From positions 62,001-126,000 of the forward strand of contig NZ_JAPJIV010000021.1 in assembly GCF_026241895.1 (NCBI RefSeq): DNA of 64,000 bases, given 5' to 3'. Numbering within the stretch: the first letter of the stretch is position 1; each line of letters begins with the position of its first letter. This document shows, piece after piece, positions 18,566-27,401 of the stretch. The translations under genes were made by a program, and so were the position numbers. The DNA is from Pseudomonas sp. RIT-562 (GTDB lineage: Bacteria > Pseudomonadota > Gammaproteobacteria > Pseudomonadales > Pseudomonadaceae). A model generated the notes under the pieces. It made no database searches and was not told where the DNA came from. It saw only the letters and a list, made by a program, of their open reading frames with translations.

Positions 18566-19390
18566 ATGAGTACTTTCACTACCAAAGAAGGCGTAGAAAT
18601 CTACTACAAGGACTGGGGCAAGGGCCCGGTTGTGGTGTTCAGCCACGGCTGGCCACTGGACGCCGACAGCTGGGAATCGCAGATGTATCACCTCGCGGCC
18701 AACGGCTTTCGTTGCATCGCCCATGACCGTCGAGGCCACGGCCGCTCCAGCCAACCCTGGGATGGCAACGACATGGATCATTACGCCGATGACCTGGCGC
18801 AGTTGCTCGAGCACCTCGATGTGCGGGACGTGACCCTGTTCGGGTTTTCCACCGGAGGCGGGGAGGTGGCGAGGTACATCGGCAGGCACGGTACCGGCCG
18901 GGTAAAACGAGCCGGGCTGATTTCCGCAGTGCCGCCGCTGATGGTCAAGACCGACGCCAACCCCGGCGGCCTGCCGGTCTCGGTTTTCGACGGCATTCGC
19001 CAGGGCTTCCTGGCCAACCGCTCGCAGCTGTTCATCGACATCCCGAGCGGGCCTTTCTTCGGCTACAACCTCCCGGGCGCCGAACCTTCCCAGGGCGTGA
19101 TCAATGCCTGGTGGATGCAGGGCATGCTCGGCGGACACAAGAACACCCTCGACAGCATCAAGGCTTTTTCGGAAACCGATTTCACCGAAGACCTGAAGAA
19201 GTTCGATGTGCCAACCTTGATCATCCATGGCGATGACGATCAGATCGTGCCGATCGATGCCGCCGGCCGGGCTTCGGCGAAGCTGATCAAGGACAGTAAG
19301 CTGATCGTCTACGAAGGTGCACCCCACGGCATTACCGACACGCACAAGGATCGGTTGAATGCCGATCTGCTGGCGTTTGTGCAGTCCTGA
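18566..19390 (+). CDS. Alpha/beta hydrolase, arylesterase/non-haem haloperoxidase type
   Basis: A 274-residue cytoplasmic hydrolase very like P. fluorescens aryl esterase. The catalytic triad is readable: nucleophile Ser95 in GFSTGGGEVARYIGRHG, acid Asp225 in HGDDDQIVP and His254 in GAPHG. The oxyanion region is FSHGWPLDADSW. Such enzymes hydrolyse aryl or short esters and can make peracids from acetate and peroxide without metal or haem. The ATG at 18566 was chosen over 18554 because GGAGTGC lies upstream and relatives start MSTF. The 250-base gap shared with the divergent short AraC gene is the probable control region. Confidence 0.9.
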   Translation: MSTFTTKEGVEIYYKDWGKGPVVVFSHGWPLDADSWESQMYHLAANGFRCIAHDRRGHGRSSQPWDGNDMDHYADDLAQLLEHLDVRDVTLFGFSTGGGEVARYIGRHGTGRVKRAGLISAVPPLMVKTDANPGGLPVSVFDGIRQGFLANRSQLFIDIPSGPFFGYNLPGAEPSQGVINAWWMQGMLGGHKNTLDSIKAFSETDFTEDLKKFDVPTLIIHGDDDQIVPIDAAGRASAKLIKDSKLIVYEGAPHGITDTHKDRLNADLLAFVQS

Positions 19391-19405
19391 ATGGGCGCGG
19401 GGTCT

Positions 19406-20206
19406 TCAACCCCGCCGCAGTTGCACCGGAGTCACTCCCAGCCGTTGTCGGAACGCCGTCGCCATATGCGCCTGGGAGTTGAAGCCGCAGGTCAGGGCGA
19501 TCTGCGACAGGCTGGCAGCTGAATCGCGTAATAGAGCCCGAGCCTTGGCCAGGCGGCGGTCGATGAGGTAACTGTGCGGGCTTTTACCAGTGGCCTGCTT
19601 GAACGCCCGCATGAAAAAACCTTCGGACAGTTCAAGCAGGCCAGCCATCGCCTGTACGCTCAGCGGCCCGTCGAGGCCTGCATCAATGAACTCATCCAGC
19701 TGGCGCAGGCGGTTGGCGGTGATCGAGCCTGCCGGCTGCGCAGGCAATGCCGTGTGCGCCGTCGCGCGCTCCGCCAGGGCCAGTGCCCAGGCCTCCCAGT
19801 CGTTATCCAGTGCAGCGCGCAGCAACCCATTGCGCATGCCCAGCGCCAGGCTGATTGCCTGTGGATCGATGCGATTGTTGAAAGCCTGTTCGCCCGGCAA
19901 CTCCAGGCCATCAGTGCGTACCACCCGCAGGTACTCACCACCCTGTGTTGACTCGGACAAGACGTCACAACCGGCGGGCACAAACGCCAGGCCGTTGGGG
20001 TGCGCGAGGAAGGGTTGCACCCGGTCACTGCCGATGGCGTGCACGCCGCACTGGCTGTCGAAGGCGAAGCCGATGGCTGCCTGGGTCGCCACATAGCGGG
20101 TTGCGTAGGCCGAGGCGGGCAACAACTCGATCGCCCACGGCCCGGCTTCGACCCGGCGGACCGGTTCGGTCTGGTGCGTTGATGGCAGGCGATTGTGCGG
20201 GTTCAT
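19406..20206 (-). CDS. AraC-family regulator
   Basis: A 266-residue regulator with a sensor region of about 160 residues (AIGFAFDSQCGVHAIGSDR, GLAFVPAGCDVLSES) and a C-terminal DNA-binding domain (LSVQAMAGLLELSEGFFMRA, LSQIALTCGFNSQAHMATAF). It converges with the arylesterase-like gene and is divergent from the dehydratase gene. The intergenic distance to the latter is about 100 bases, so it could control that enzyme. An alternative ATG at 20215 adds three residues. The target has not been shown. Confidence 0.85.
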   Translation of the reverse strand: MNPHNRLPSTHQTEPVRRVEAGPWAIELLPASAYATRYVATQAAIGFAFDSQCGVHAIGSDRVQPFLAHPNGLAFVPAGCDVLSESTQGGEYLRVVRTDGLELPGEQAFNNRIDPQAISLALGMRNGLLRAALDNDWEAWALALAERATAHTALPAQPAGSITANRLRQLDEFIDAGLDGPLSVQAMAGLLELSEGFFMRAFKQATGKSPHSYLIDRRLAKARALLRDSAASLSQIALTCGFNSQAHMATAFRQRLGVTPVQLRRG

Positions 20207-20311
20207 GCCGAGCATAGTAGTGAAGAAAGAGGCAAAAAGTCAGGTCGGTTTTCTGAAAGCCGACGTATCGACCTTGCGCCTAGACTGGGCAAAACCACAG
20301 GGAGATTGCCC

Positions 20312-21268
20312 ATGCACAGTTTGACTCGCGACGACATCGAACAAGCGGCCCGCCAGGTGTACCAGGTGATGCCCGCCACGGCCCAGTACGCCTGGCCGTT
20401 GCTGGCAGAGCGGTTGGGCTGCACGGTGTGGGTCAAGCATGAGAACCACACCCCCACTGGCGCGTTCAAGGTGCGCGGCGGCATCACCTTCATGCACTGG
20501 CTCAAGCGCACGCACCCGGACGTGAAGGGCATCGTCACTGCCACCCGCGGCAACCATGGCCAGAGCCTGGCGCTGGCGGCCAGTGCCCTGGGCTTGCGTG
20601 CATTGATCGTGGTGCCCGAAGGCAACTCGGTGGAAAAGAACCATGCCATGCGTGGCTTCGGCGGCGAGGTGGTGGAATGCGGCCGCGACTTCGATGATGC
20701 CCGCGTCGAGGCGGCGCGCCTGGCGCAGGAGCATGGGCTGTTACTGGTGCCGCCGTTCCACACCGAACTGGTCAAGGGCGTGGCGACCTATGCACTGGAG
20801 CTGTTCACGGCGGTGCCCGACCTGCACACCGTCTATGTGCCGATCGGCTGTGGCTCGGGCATCTGTGGAGTGATTGCCGCACGCGATGCGCTGGGGCTGG
20901 ATACCCAGGTGGTGGGCGTGGTGTCCACCGAGGCTGACGCTGCCAGGTTGTCGTTCGAAGCCGGCGAGATCTGCGAAACGTCATCGGCCAATACCTTTGC
21001 CGATGGCCTGGCGGTGCGCAGGCCGATTCCCGAGGCGTTTGCCATCTACCGCGAGGGCGCGGCGCGGATTGTCGCCGTCAACGACGGGCAGATCGCCGAG
21101 GCGATGCGCATCTACTACACCGATACCCATAACCTTGCAGAAGGGGCGGGCGCTTCGGCGCTGGCGGCACTGGTGCAGGAGCGTGAGGCTATGGCGGGCA
21201 GGAAGGTGGGGGTGATCCTCTCCGGAGGCAACGTCGATCGCGGGGTGTACGCGCGGGTGATCCAATAA
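20312..21268 (+). CDS. PLP-dependent threonine/serine dehydratase-like enzyme
   Basis: A 318-residue fold-type II PLP enzyme. The Schiff-base Lys is Lys53 in TGAFKVRGG; the substrate/PLP loop TRGNHGQSLA and the phosphate-binding glycine loop PIGCGSGICGVIAA are intact, and the C-terminal cofactor contact SGGNVDRGVY is present. There is no regulatory ACT domain, so it resembles catabolic threonine dehydratases and the EutB-type hydroxyectoine dehydratases. It should deaminate a hydroxy-amino acid to a 2-oxo acid plus ammonia. The ATG at 20312 follows GGGAGATTGCCC; the longer frame from 20195 was rejected because it runs into the neighbour's promoter. Confidence 0.85.
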   Translation: MHSLTRDDIEQAARQVYQVMPATAQYAWPLLAERLGCTVWVKHENHTPTGAFKVRGGITFMHWLKRTHPDVKGIVTATRGNHGQSLALAASALGLRALIVVPEGNSVEKNHAMRGFGGEVVECGRDFDDARVEAARLAQEHGLLLVPPFHTELVKGVATYALELFTAVPDLHTVYVPIGCGSGICGVIAARDALGLDTQVVGVVSTEADAARLSFEAGEICETSSANTFADGLAVRRPIPEAFAIYREGAARIVAVNDGQIAEAMRIYYTDTHNLAEGAGASALAALVQEREAMAGRKVGVILSGGNVDRGVYARVIQ

Positions 21269-21410
21269 GCTGTATTCGCAGCAGCGGCAATTGTTGGGCT
21301 GGCCCAAGGGGATAACCGCAAAATCCGAGCGCCGCGTACCTCAGGCCAAAGCGCCAGCGCTCGGAAATCTTGCGGAAACATTTGCTAATACTCTCATTAT
21401 CTTAGTAGTT

Positions 21411-21424
21411 GTACGACGTCGTAC
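21411..21424. promoter_or_regulatory. Perfect 14-bp palindrome, candidate operator
   Basis: GTACGACGTCGTAC is a perfect palindrome, flanked by TT on the left and GTAC on the right, located 56-69 bases upstream of the Nramp-related start. The GT..AC spacing resembles operators of FadR-subfamily GntR regulators. No GntR gene is visible nearby, so the binding protein is unknown. Confidence 0.5.
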
Positions 21425-21479
21425 GTACTGTGTTGGAATGCGCCGGTTCTCACAAAAAAAATAAACGGAGATACCTTCC

Positions 21480-22784
21480 ATGACGAGCATTCCTTCCGTC
21501 GAAGGCCAAGTCGCGGCGCCCGCGCAAAACCGCTTTGCCCGAATACTCAAGCTGCTGGGCCCGGGCATCATCGCCGTCTTGTCCTGGCTCGGCGCCGGTG
21601 ATCTGATCACGTCCTCCGTGGCAGGGGCCAACTACGGCTATGCGATGATGTGGGTGCTGGCTGTCTCCCTGCTGTTGCGCTACCTGATCGTCAACATCAT
21701 TGCCCGCTTCCAGTTGTGCAATAACCAGGGCATGACCATCCTCCAGGGTTATGCCCAGCTCAACCCGTTTTTCGCCTGGTTCATGCTGGTTTACGCCCTG
21801 TTGATGGGCCATCTGATGAACGCCTACATGATTAAGGGTGCCGGTGAATCCCTGGCCATGCTGTTGCGGATTGACCAGCCGTTGCTGTGCTCCCTGGCAG
21901 TGGTGCTGGCGGTGTGGCTGCTGGTGGGGCGCAACATCTACTCGATGATCGAAGGCGTGATGAAGGTGCTGCTGGCGATCATGACCCTGGCGTTCATCGC
22001 ACTGGCGGTCATGTCCGGTCCCGACGTGACCGGCATCATCAAAGGCACCATCGGCTTCAGCATTCCGCCCGATGAGGGCGTGCATGGCGCCTTGCTCGTA
22101 GCGGTGTCGGTGATCGGCGCGGTGGCCGGCTCCATTGCCAACTTCGTGCACCCTTATGTGATGCGCCAGAAGGGCTGGATCGGCCCGCAGCACAAGCGCA
22201 TCCAGCGTAACGATCTGTTGTTCGCGGTGTTCGTCGGCATCGTCATCAACCTGGCCATCTGGATCGTCGGCGCGGAAATCCTGCGGCCCAACGGCATCGA
22301 AGTGAAAACCCTGAGCGACCTGGGCAAGGCGCTGGAAATCTTCTTCGGCCCGATCGGCTGGTATGTCTTCTTCATCGGCGTCTTTGCAACCCTGTTCGCC
22401 AGCATCTCCGGTAAAACGACCGCCTTCCCGATGCTCATCACCGATGCCTTCCAGCACGTGCGCCCCAAGCGTCGCGACACGTACGGCAAAGAGTTTCACC
22501 ACGATCCGATGCACAAGTGGTTCATGCTGTTCATCCTCGTGACTCCGCTGATCTGGTCACTGCCGGGCATGCCCGACTTCGTGACCCTGACCATTGGCGT
22601 CAGCGCGCTGAACATCATCGGTTTGCCGGTCATTTCCCTGGGCCTGCTGATCATGTCTAACCAGAAGTCGTTGCTGGACAAGCAGTACCGCAACAACCTG
22701 TTCGAGAACATCGCGCTGCTGTTTGCTACCGGCCTGGCGTTGTGGGTAGCGTTCCAGCTGGGTGTTGACCTGTTCAGCCTGTAG
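21480..22784 (+). CDS. Nramp-related transporter with non-canonical metal-site motifs
   Basis: A 434-residue membrane protein with about eleven hydrophobic helices, starting LGPGIIAVLSWLGAGDLITS. Spacing and the following AGANYGYAMMWVL fit Nramp helix 1 and its continuation. However, the helix-1 DPGN metal ligands are replaced by the LGAGD region, and the helix-6 MPH motif position reads SIANFVHPYVMRQKGW. Classical Nramp proteins import Mn2+/Fe2+ with protons, and loss of both motifs points to another ion or solute. An upstream palindrome suggests dedicated control. The ribosome site is AAACGGAG before the ATG. Confidence 0.8.
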   Translation: MTSIPSVEGQVAAPAQNRFARILKLLGPGIIAVLSWLGAGDLITSSVAGANYGYAMMWVLAVSLLLRYLIVNIIARFQLCNNQGMTILQGYAQLNPFFAWFMLVYALLMGHLMNAYMIKGAGESLAMLLRIDQPLLCSLAVVLAVWLLVGRNIYSMIEGVMKVLLAIMTLAFIALAVMSGPDVTGIIKGTIGFSIPPDEGVHGALLVAVSVIGAVAGSIANFVHPYVMRQKGWIGPQHKRIQRNDLLFAVFVGIVINLAIWIVGAEILRPNGIEVKTLSDLGKALEIFFGPIGWYVFFIGVFATLFASISGKTTAFPMLITDAFQHVRPKRRDTYGKEFHHDPMHKWFMLFILVTPLIWSLPGMPDFVTLTIGVSALNIIGLPVISLGLLIMSNQKSLLDKQYRNNLFENIALLFATGLALWVAFQLGVDLFSL

Positions 22785-22841
22785 CGGCGGCGACCGTCGA
22801 GGGGGTTGATTGCCCCTTGGCGGTCCTCGGGATTTTGTTCT

Positions 22842-22872
22842 CGCCTGAAAGCCTGACGAAAGCTTTCAGGCG
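22842..22872. terminator. Hairpin after the Nramp-related gene
   Basis: CGCCTGAAAGC and GCTTTCAGGCG form a perfect 11-bp stem with a nine-base loop, 58 bases after the stop. No T run follows on the plus strand, so it may be a weak terminator or a processing/stability hairpin. Confidence 0.45.
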
Positions 22873-22997
22873 CACCCTCCAACCCAAGCTCTGCTATCGT
22901 AAGAAAGCCTCTAATCGCTCATTCGGGCGATTTTCCGTAAGCACGCTTTACGGCACCGTCATCACGGTCAGGTTTGCGAGTTAACGGGAAACGCACA

Positions 22998-24728
22998 ATG
23001 GACACCCCGCCAGTAGACCGTCCACCCTCCGAGCCCCTGTCGCGCGCCGAAAAGATCGTCGAGTTTCGTCGGCAGAAAAGTCTGCTCAAGACCGGTGCTC
23101 TGCAAGACGCGATCTTTAACAGCGCCTACTTCTCCAGCATCGCTACCGATGAAAAAGGCGTTATCCAGATCTTCAACGTCGGCGCCGAGCGCATGCTTGG
23201 GTACCTCTCCGAAGACGTGGTCGACAAGATCACCCCAGCCGACATTTCCGACCCTGCCGAGCTGATCACCCGCGCCGCCGCCCTGAGCCTGGAACTCAAG
23301 ACGGAGATCACCCCGGGCTTCGACGCGCTGGTGTTCAAGGCGTCCCGAGGCATCGAAGATATTTATGAGCTGACCTATATCCGCAAGGACGGCAGCCGTC
23401 TCTCGGCGATGGTGTCGGTCACCTCATTGCGCGACAGCGCCGAAATCATCATCGGATACCTGCTGATCGGTACCGACAACACTGCACGCAAGCAGGAGGA
23501 AGCCACCCAGGCATTGCTCGATCAACGCCTGCGCGACCAGCAGTTCTATACCCGCTCGCTGATCGAGTCGAACATTGATGCGCTGATGATGACCAACCCC
23601 CAGGGGATCATTTCCGACGTCAACAAACAGATGATGGCGCTGACCGGCCGCACCCGTGACGAATTGATTGGCGCACCGTGCCGCAACTTCTTCACCGACC
23701 CGGCGCGCGCCGATGCGGCAATCAAGCGAGTGCTCAGCGAAAATAAAGTCAGCGACTACGAATTGACGGTGCGCGCCTACGACGGCACCGAAACCGTGGT
23801 GTCGTATAACGCAGCGACTTTCCACGACCGTGACCGCAAGCTGCAGGGCGTATTTGCCGCCGCCCGGGATGTCACCGAGCGCAAACGCTTCGAGCGCACC
23901 CTGGAAGAAAAGAACGTCGAGCTCGAACATGCCAGCCTGATGAAATCCGAGTTTCTGGCAACCATGTCCCACGAACTGCGCACTCCATTGAACGCCGTGA
24001 TCGGATTTTCCGAAGCGCTCAAGGACGGGATGGTGGGCGACATGACCGACACCCAGCGCGAATACATCAGCGATATTTTCACCAGCGGCCAGCACCTGCT
24101 GTCGCTGATCAATGACATCCTCGACCTGTCCAAGGTCGAAGCCGGCATGATGGCCCTGGAACTCGAGCCCGTGGAGTTGCAGGGCCTGCTCAGCAACAGC
24201 CTGCTGATCGTGCGCGAAAAGGCCGCCCTGCAGCGCATTCAATTGAAGCTGGAAACCGACGACGACCTCGGCACCTTCGAGCTGGACCTGCGCAAGACCA
24301 AGCAGATCGTCTACAACCTGCTGGCCAACGCGGTGAAGTTCAGCGCCCCGGGAGGCGTGGTCACCCTGGCGGTGAAGCAGGTGCCGCGGGACCAGGTCGG
24401 CACCCTCGACGGCGACTGGCCGGTGCATGGCTTTGAACTGCCGACCAGCGAGCATGAGCAATTTTTGCAACTGAGCGTCAGCGATACCGGGATTGGCATC
24501 GCCCAGGCTAACATGGACAAGTTGTTCAAGGCCTTCAGCCAGATCGACAGCAGCCTGGCCCGTAAATTCGAGGGCACTGGCCTGGGCCTGGCGATGGTCA
24601 AGCAATTGACTGAGCTGCAAGGTGGCAGTGTCGCAGTCGCCAGCCGGGCAGGGGCCGGAGCACGTTTCGTGGCCTGGTTGCCCATCCGTCGTACAACCAC
24701 TGTGGAGGCGCCGTGGCCGAAATCCTGA
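22998..24728 (+). CDS. PAS-containing soluble sensor histidine kinase
   Basis: A 576-residue kinase with no obvious membrane segment. A first PAS domain covers about residues 35-160 (YFSSIATDEKGVIQIFNVGA) and a second about 175-295 (LMMTNPQGIISDVNKQMMAL), each ending in a PAC-like strand. HisKA follows with His325 in MSHELRTPLNAVIGFSEAL, then HATPase_c with NLLANAVKFSAPGG, DTGIGI and GTGLGLAMV. The two PAS domains suggest detection of a cytoplasmic signal such as redox state or a small ligand. Its last 16 bases overlap the next gene, a single receiver, so the two form a coupled pair at the head of a six-gene signalling block. Confidence 0.9.
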   Translation: MDTPPVDRPPSEPLSRAEKIVEFRRQKSLLKTGALQDAIFNSAYFSSIATDEKGVIQIFNVGAERMLGYLSEDVVDKITPADISDPAELITRAAALSLELKTEITPGFDALVFKASRGIEDIYELTYIRKDGSRLSAMVSVTSLRDSAEIIIGYLLIGTDNTARKQEEATQALLDQRLRDQQFYTRSLIESNIDALMMTNPQGIISDVNKQMMALTGRTRDELIGAPCRNFFTDPARADAAIKRVLSENKVSDYELTVRAYDGTETVVSYNAATFHDRDRKLQGVFAAARDVTERKRFERTLEEKNVELEHASLMKSEFLATMSHELRTPLNAVIGFSEALKDGMVGDMTDTQREYISDIFTSGQHLLSLINDILDLSKVEAGMMALELEPVELQGLLSNSLLIVREKAALQRIQLKLETDDDLGTFELDLRKTKQIVYNLLANAVKFSAPGGVVTLAVKQVPRDQVGTLDGDWPVHGFELPTSEHEQFLQLSVSDTGIGIAQANMDKLFKAFSQIDSSLARKFEGTGLGLAMVKQLTELQGGSVAVASRAGAGARFVAWLPIRRTTTVEAPWPKS

Positions 24729-25102
24729 TCGTCGAAGACAACGCCGCCAATATGCGCCTGGCCCGGTTACTGCTTACCAGCGCCGGCCACAGCGTGATTT
24801 GCGCCGCTGATGCGGAAACCGGCCTGAAGCTGGCGCGCGAGCTGCAGCCCGCGCTGATCCTGATGGACATCCAGCTGCCGGGCATGGATGGCCTCAAAGC
24901 CACCTCGTTGCTCAAAAGTGACGTGGCGACTGCGGCCATTCCGGTGATCGCGCTCACGGCCATGGCCATGAAGGAAGACGCGGAAAAGACCCGTCAGGCC
25001 GGGTGCAACGCCTACATCATCAAACCACTACGCTACAAGGAGCTCTACCAGGTCATCGACACGTTGCTGCAAAACACTCTGCCTCAACAGCCCTCTACCT
25101 GA
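24713..25102 (+). CDS. Single-domain response regulator (CheY/DivK-like)
   Basis: A 129-residue receiver. It has the acidic pocket EDNA, the phosphoacceptor Asp in LMDIQLPGMDG, the switch Thr in ALTAMAM and the Lys of IKPLRYKE; the ALTAMAMKEDAEKTRQAGCN segment is typical of DivK and hybrid-kinase receivers. It starts with GTG at 24713 inside the preceding kinase gene, with TGGAGG upstream. With no output domain it must act by protein contact or as a phosphorelay intermediate. It probably accepts phosphate from the overlapping kinase. The next gene begins nine bases after its stop. Confidence 0.9.
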   Translation: MAEILIVEDNAANMRLARLLLTSAGHSVICAADAETGLKLARELQPALILMDIQLPGMDGLKATSLLKSDVATAAIPVIALTAMAMKEDAEKTRQAGCNAYIIKPLRYKELYQVIDTLLQNTLPQQPST

Positions 25103-25111
25103 GCTCTCTAC

Positions 25112-27226
25112 ATGTCCGACACCGCCGCTACCCTGTTGATCGTCGACGATGAAACCCATGTGCGCAAACTGCTGCAGATCCTCCTGCAGAACCAGGGTTA
25201 CCAGACCCTCACCGCCAGTTCGGGGGAAGAGGCACTCGCCATGGTTGCGCAACAGCCGCCTGACTTGATCCTGCTGGATATCATGATGCCCGGCATGGAC
25301 GGCTACGAAGTCGCCCGGCACCTGAAAACCAACAAGGCTACTTCGAACATCCCGATCATCATGCTGTCCGCCCTGGGTGAGCACAGTGCGCGGATTTCAG
25401 GCCTGGAGGCGGGCGCCGAAGACTTCCTCAGCAAGCCGGTGGAAAGTGCCGAATTGTGGCTGCGGGTGCGCAACCTGCTGCGACTCAAAGCCTTCGGCGA
25501 CTACCTGAAAAGCCACAGCCTGATGCTGGAAGAACAGCTGCAGCAGCGCACCATCGACCTGGAGCGTTTTCGTTCGGCGATGGATGCGTCAGGGGATGCG
25601 ATTTTCCTGGTCAATCGCAGCACCATGCAACTGATCGAATTCAATCGACGTGCCAGCCAGGTGTTGGGCTTCAGTTCCGAAGAACTGCTGTTGATGACCC
25701 CTGCGGACCTCAGCGATGCCAGCATCGAAGAGCTGAAGCTTTTATATGACCAGATCATTGCGGGTACCGGGCCGATCGAGCCGACCGAGTCGCGCATCCG
25801 CTGCAAGGACGGCAGTTATCTGCCGGTGGAAATCCATCGCCAGGCCTACAAGACCGGCGACGACTGGATCATTGTCGGCATCGCGCGGGACATCACCCAG
25901 CGCAAGGAAACCGACCAGCGCATGCTGAAAATGGCCCACTACGATACGTTGACTGGCTTGCCCAACCGCAACCTGTTTTTCACCACCCTGGAGATGGGCC
26001 TCACCCAGGCGGCGCTCAGCCATTGGCAACTGGCGGTGGTCACCGTTGACCTGGACGATTTCAACAGCATCAACGAAACCTGGGGCCACCTTTTGGGTGA
26101 TCAGATGCTCGCTGAACTGGGTCAGCGCCTGACGGGCTGCCTTAACGTCAGCGATACCCTGGGCCGCTTGCACGGTGACGAGTTCGCGCTGATCCTGATG
26201 ATCCGCGAGGGCCAGGCGGACCCGCTACAAACCGTCGAGCGCATTCGCGAAGTACTGCGCCTGCCGTTTCAGCTCGACGGCCAGGACACTTCGATGACCG
26301 CCAGTATCGGCATTGCCCTGTACCCCAACGACGCTGACGACGCCCACAGCCTGATCAAGCACGCCAACACGGCCATGCACCGGGCGAAGAAGATCGGGCG
26401 CGATACGTATCGGTTCTATACCGCACAGATGAACGTGGAAGCGTCGGCGCGTCAGGAGATGGAAACCGCCTTGCGCGAAGCCGTCCAGCAGCAGGCGTTT
26501 GAATTGTTCTACCAGCCCAAGATCGGCCTGGTGGATGGCCAGGTCTGCGGGCTCGAAGCCCTATTGCGCTGGCCGCGTCCGGGGCAGGCGCATGTGTCGC
26601 CCGCAGTGTTCGTGCCGATCCTGGAAAGCATGGGGTTGATTACCCAGGTGGGTACCTGGGTGATTACCCGGGTCTGTCAGCAAATGGCCGAATGGCGACT
26701 TGCCGGGCAGGGGCCATTACAGGTCGCGGTCAACGTGTCCGGCCAGCAGATCATCGAGGGCGATCTGATCGCCAGCATCCGCCAGGCGCTGCTCGACAAT
26801 CAGATTGATCCGCACTGCCTGGAAATCGAATTGACCGAAAGCTCGTTGATGGAAAACACCGCCCACACCATCGCCAGCCTGCAAACCCTTAAACAACTGG
26901 GCGTCAAAGTCTCCATCGATGACTTTGGCACTGGCTATTCCAGCCTGGCCTATCTGCGACGCTTCCCGATCGACAAACTGAAGATCGACATTGCGTTTAT
27001 CCGCGAAGTCACCAGCAACCCTCAGGACGCCGCCATCGCCCGGACCATCATCGAGCTGGCGCACAGTCTCAGCCTGCAGGTGATCGCCGAAGGCGTGGAG
27101 ACCCCCGAGCAGCTGGCGTTCCTCTCGCAAAACGGCTGCGATCAGGTGCAGGGTTACCTCTTCAGTCGACCCTTGCCGGTCCAGGAACTGGAAGTTTTCC
27201 TGCGCGAGCCAAGGGCCGTCATTTGA
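25112..27226 (+). CDS. REC-PAS-GGDEF-EAL cyclic-di-GMP protein
   Basis: A 704-residue response regulator. The receiver covers residues 1-125 (Asp56 in LLDIMMPGMDG). A PAS domain spans about 145-270, GGDEF about 275-440 and EAL about 455-700. The GGDEF signature reads HGDEF (His354), a change of the first Gly that usually weakens or abolishes cyclase activity. The EAL domain keeps Glu482-Ala-Leu, ELTESSLM, DDFGTGYSSLAYL, KIDIAFI and EGVET, so phosphodiesterase activity is likely. It should lower c-di-GMP, with GGDEF perhaps a GTP sensor. Located between a receiver gene and a GAF kinase, it links this phosphorelay to the motile/sessile switch. Confidence 0.92.
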   Translation: MSDTAATLLIVDDETHVRKLLQILLQNQGYQTLTASSGEEALAMVAQQPPDLILLDIMMPGMDGYEVARHLKTNKATSNIPIIMLSALGEHSARISGLEAGAEDFLSKPVESAELWLRVRNLLRLKAFGDYLKSHSLMLEEQLQQRTIDLERFRSAMDASGDAIFLVNRSTMQLIEFNRRASQVLGFSSEELLLMTPADLSDASIEELKLLYDQIIAGTGPIEPTESRIRCKDGSYLPVEIHRQAYKTGDDWIIVGIARDITQRKETDQRMLKMAHYDTLTGLPNRNLFFTTLEMGLTQAALSHWQLAVVTVDLDDFNSINETWGHLLGDQMLAELGQRLTGCLNVSDTLGRLHGDEFALILMIREGQADPLQTVERIREVLRLPFQLDGQDTSMTASIGIALYPNDADDAHSLIKHANTAMHRAKKIGRDTYRFYTAQMNVEASARQEMETALREAVQQQAFELFYQPKIGLVDGQVCGLEALLRWPRPGQAHVSPAVFVPILESMGLITQVGTWVITRVCQQMAEWRLAGQGPLQVAVNVSGQQIIEGDLIASIRQALLDNQIDPHCLEIELTESSLMENTAHTIASLQTLKQLGVKVSIDDFGTGYSSLAYLRRFPIDKLKIDIAFIREVTSNPQDAAIARTIIELAHSLSLQVIAEGVETPEQLAFLSQNGCDQVQGYLFSRPLPVQELEVFLREPRAVI

Positions 27227-27401
27227 TTGAAGTGGTGCTTGCAATAAAAATTTGAAACCTTTTATCGTAAGTTGCAATCCATCGCCCATAGGGGGCAATT
27301 TTGCGTTCGCCGCAAGGTGGGCAAATAGCAAAGGTTGGCTTTACAACAGACGACATTGCCCTGTGCACGAATGGGCAGTCTTACAACGAGCCGAACTCGA
27401 C

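Noticed and set aside
23424..24620. 398-residue antisense frame inside the PAS kinase
   Set aside because: It is rich in His/Gln/Gly as expected for the antisense of a high-GC gene and shows no domain; the plus-strand kinase explains the region.
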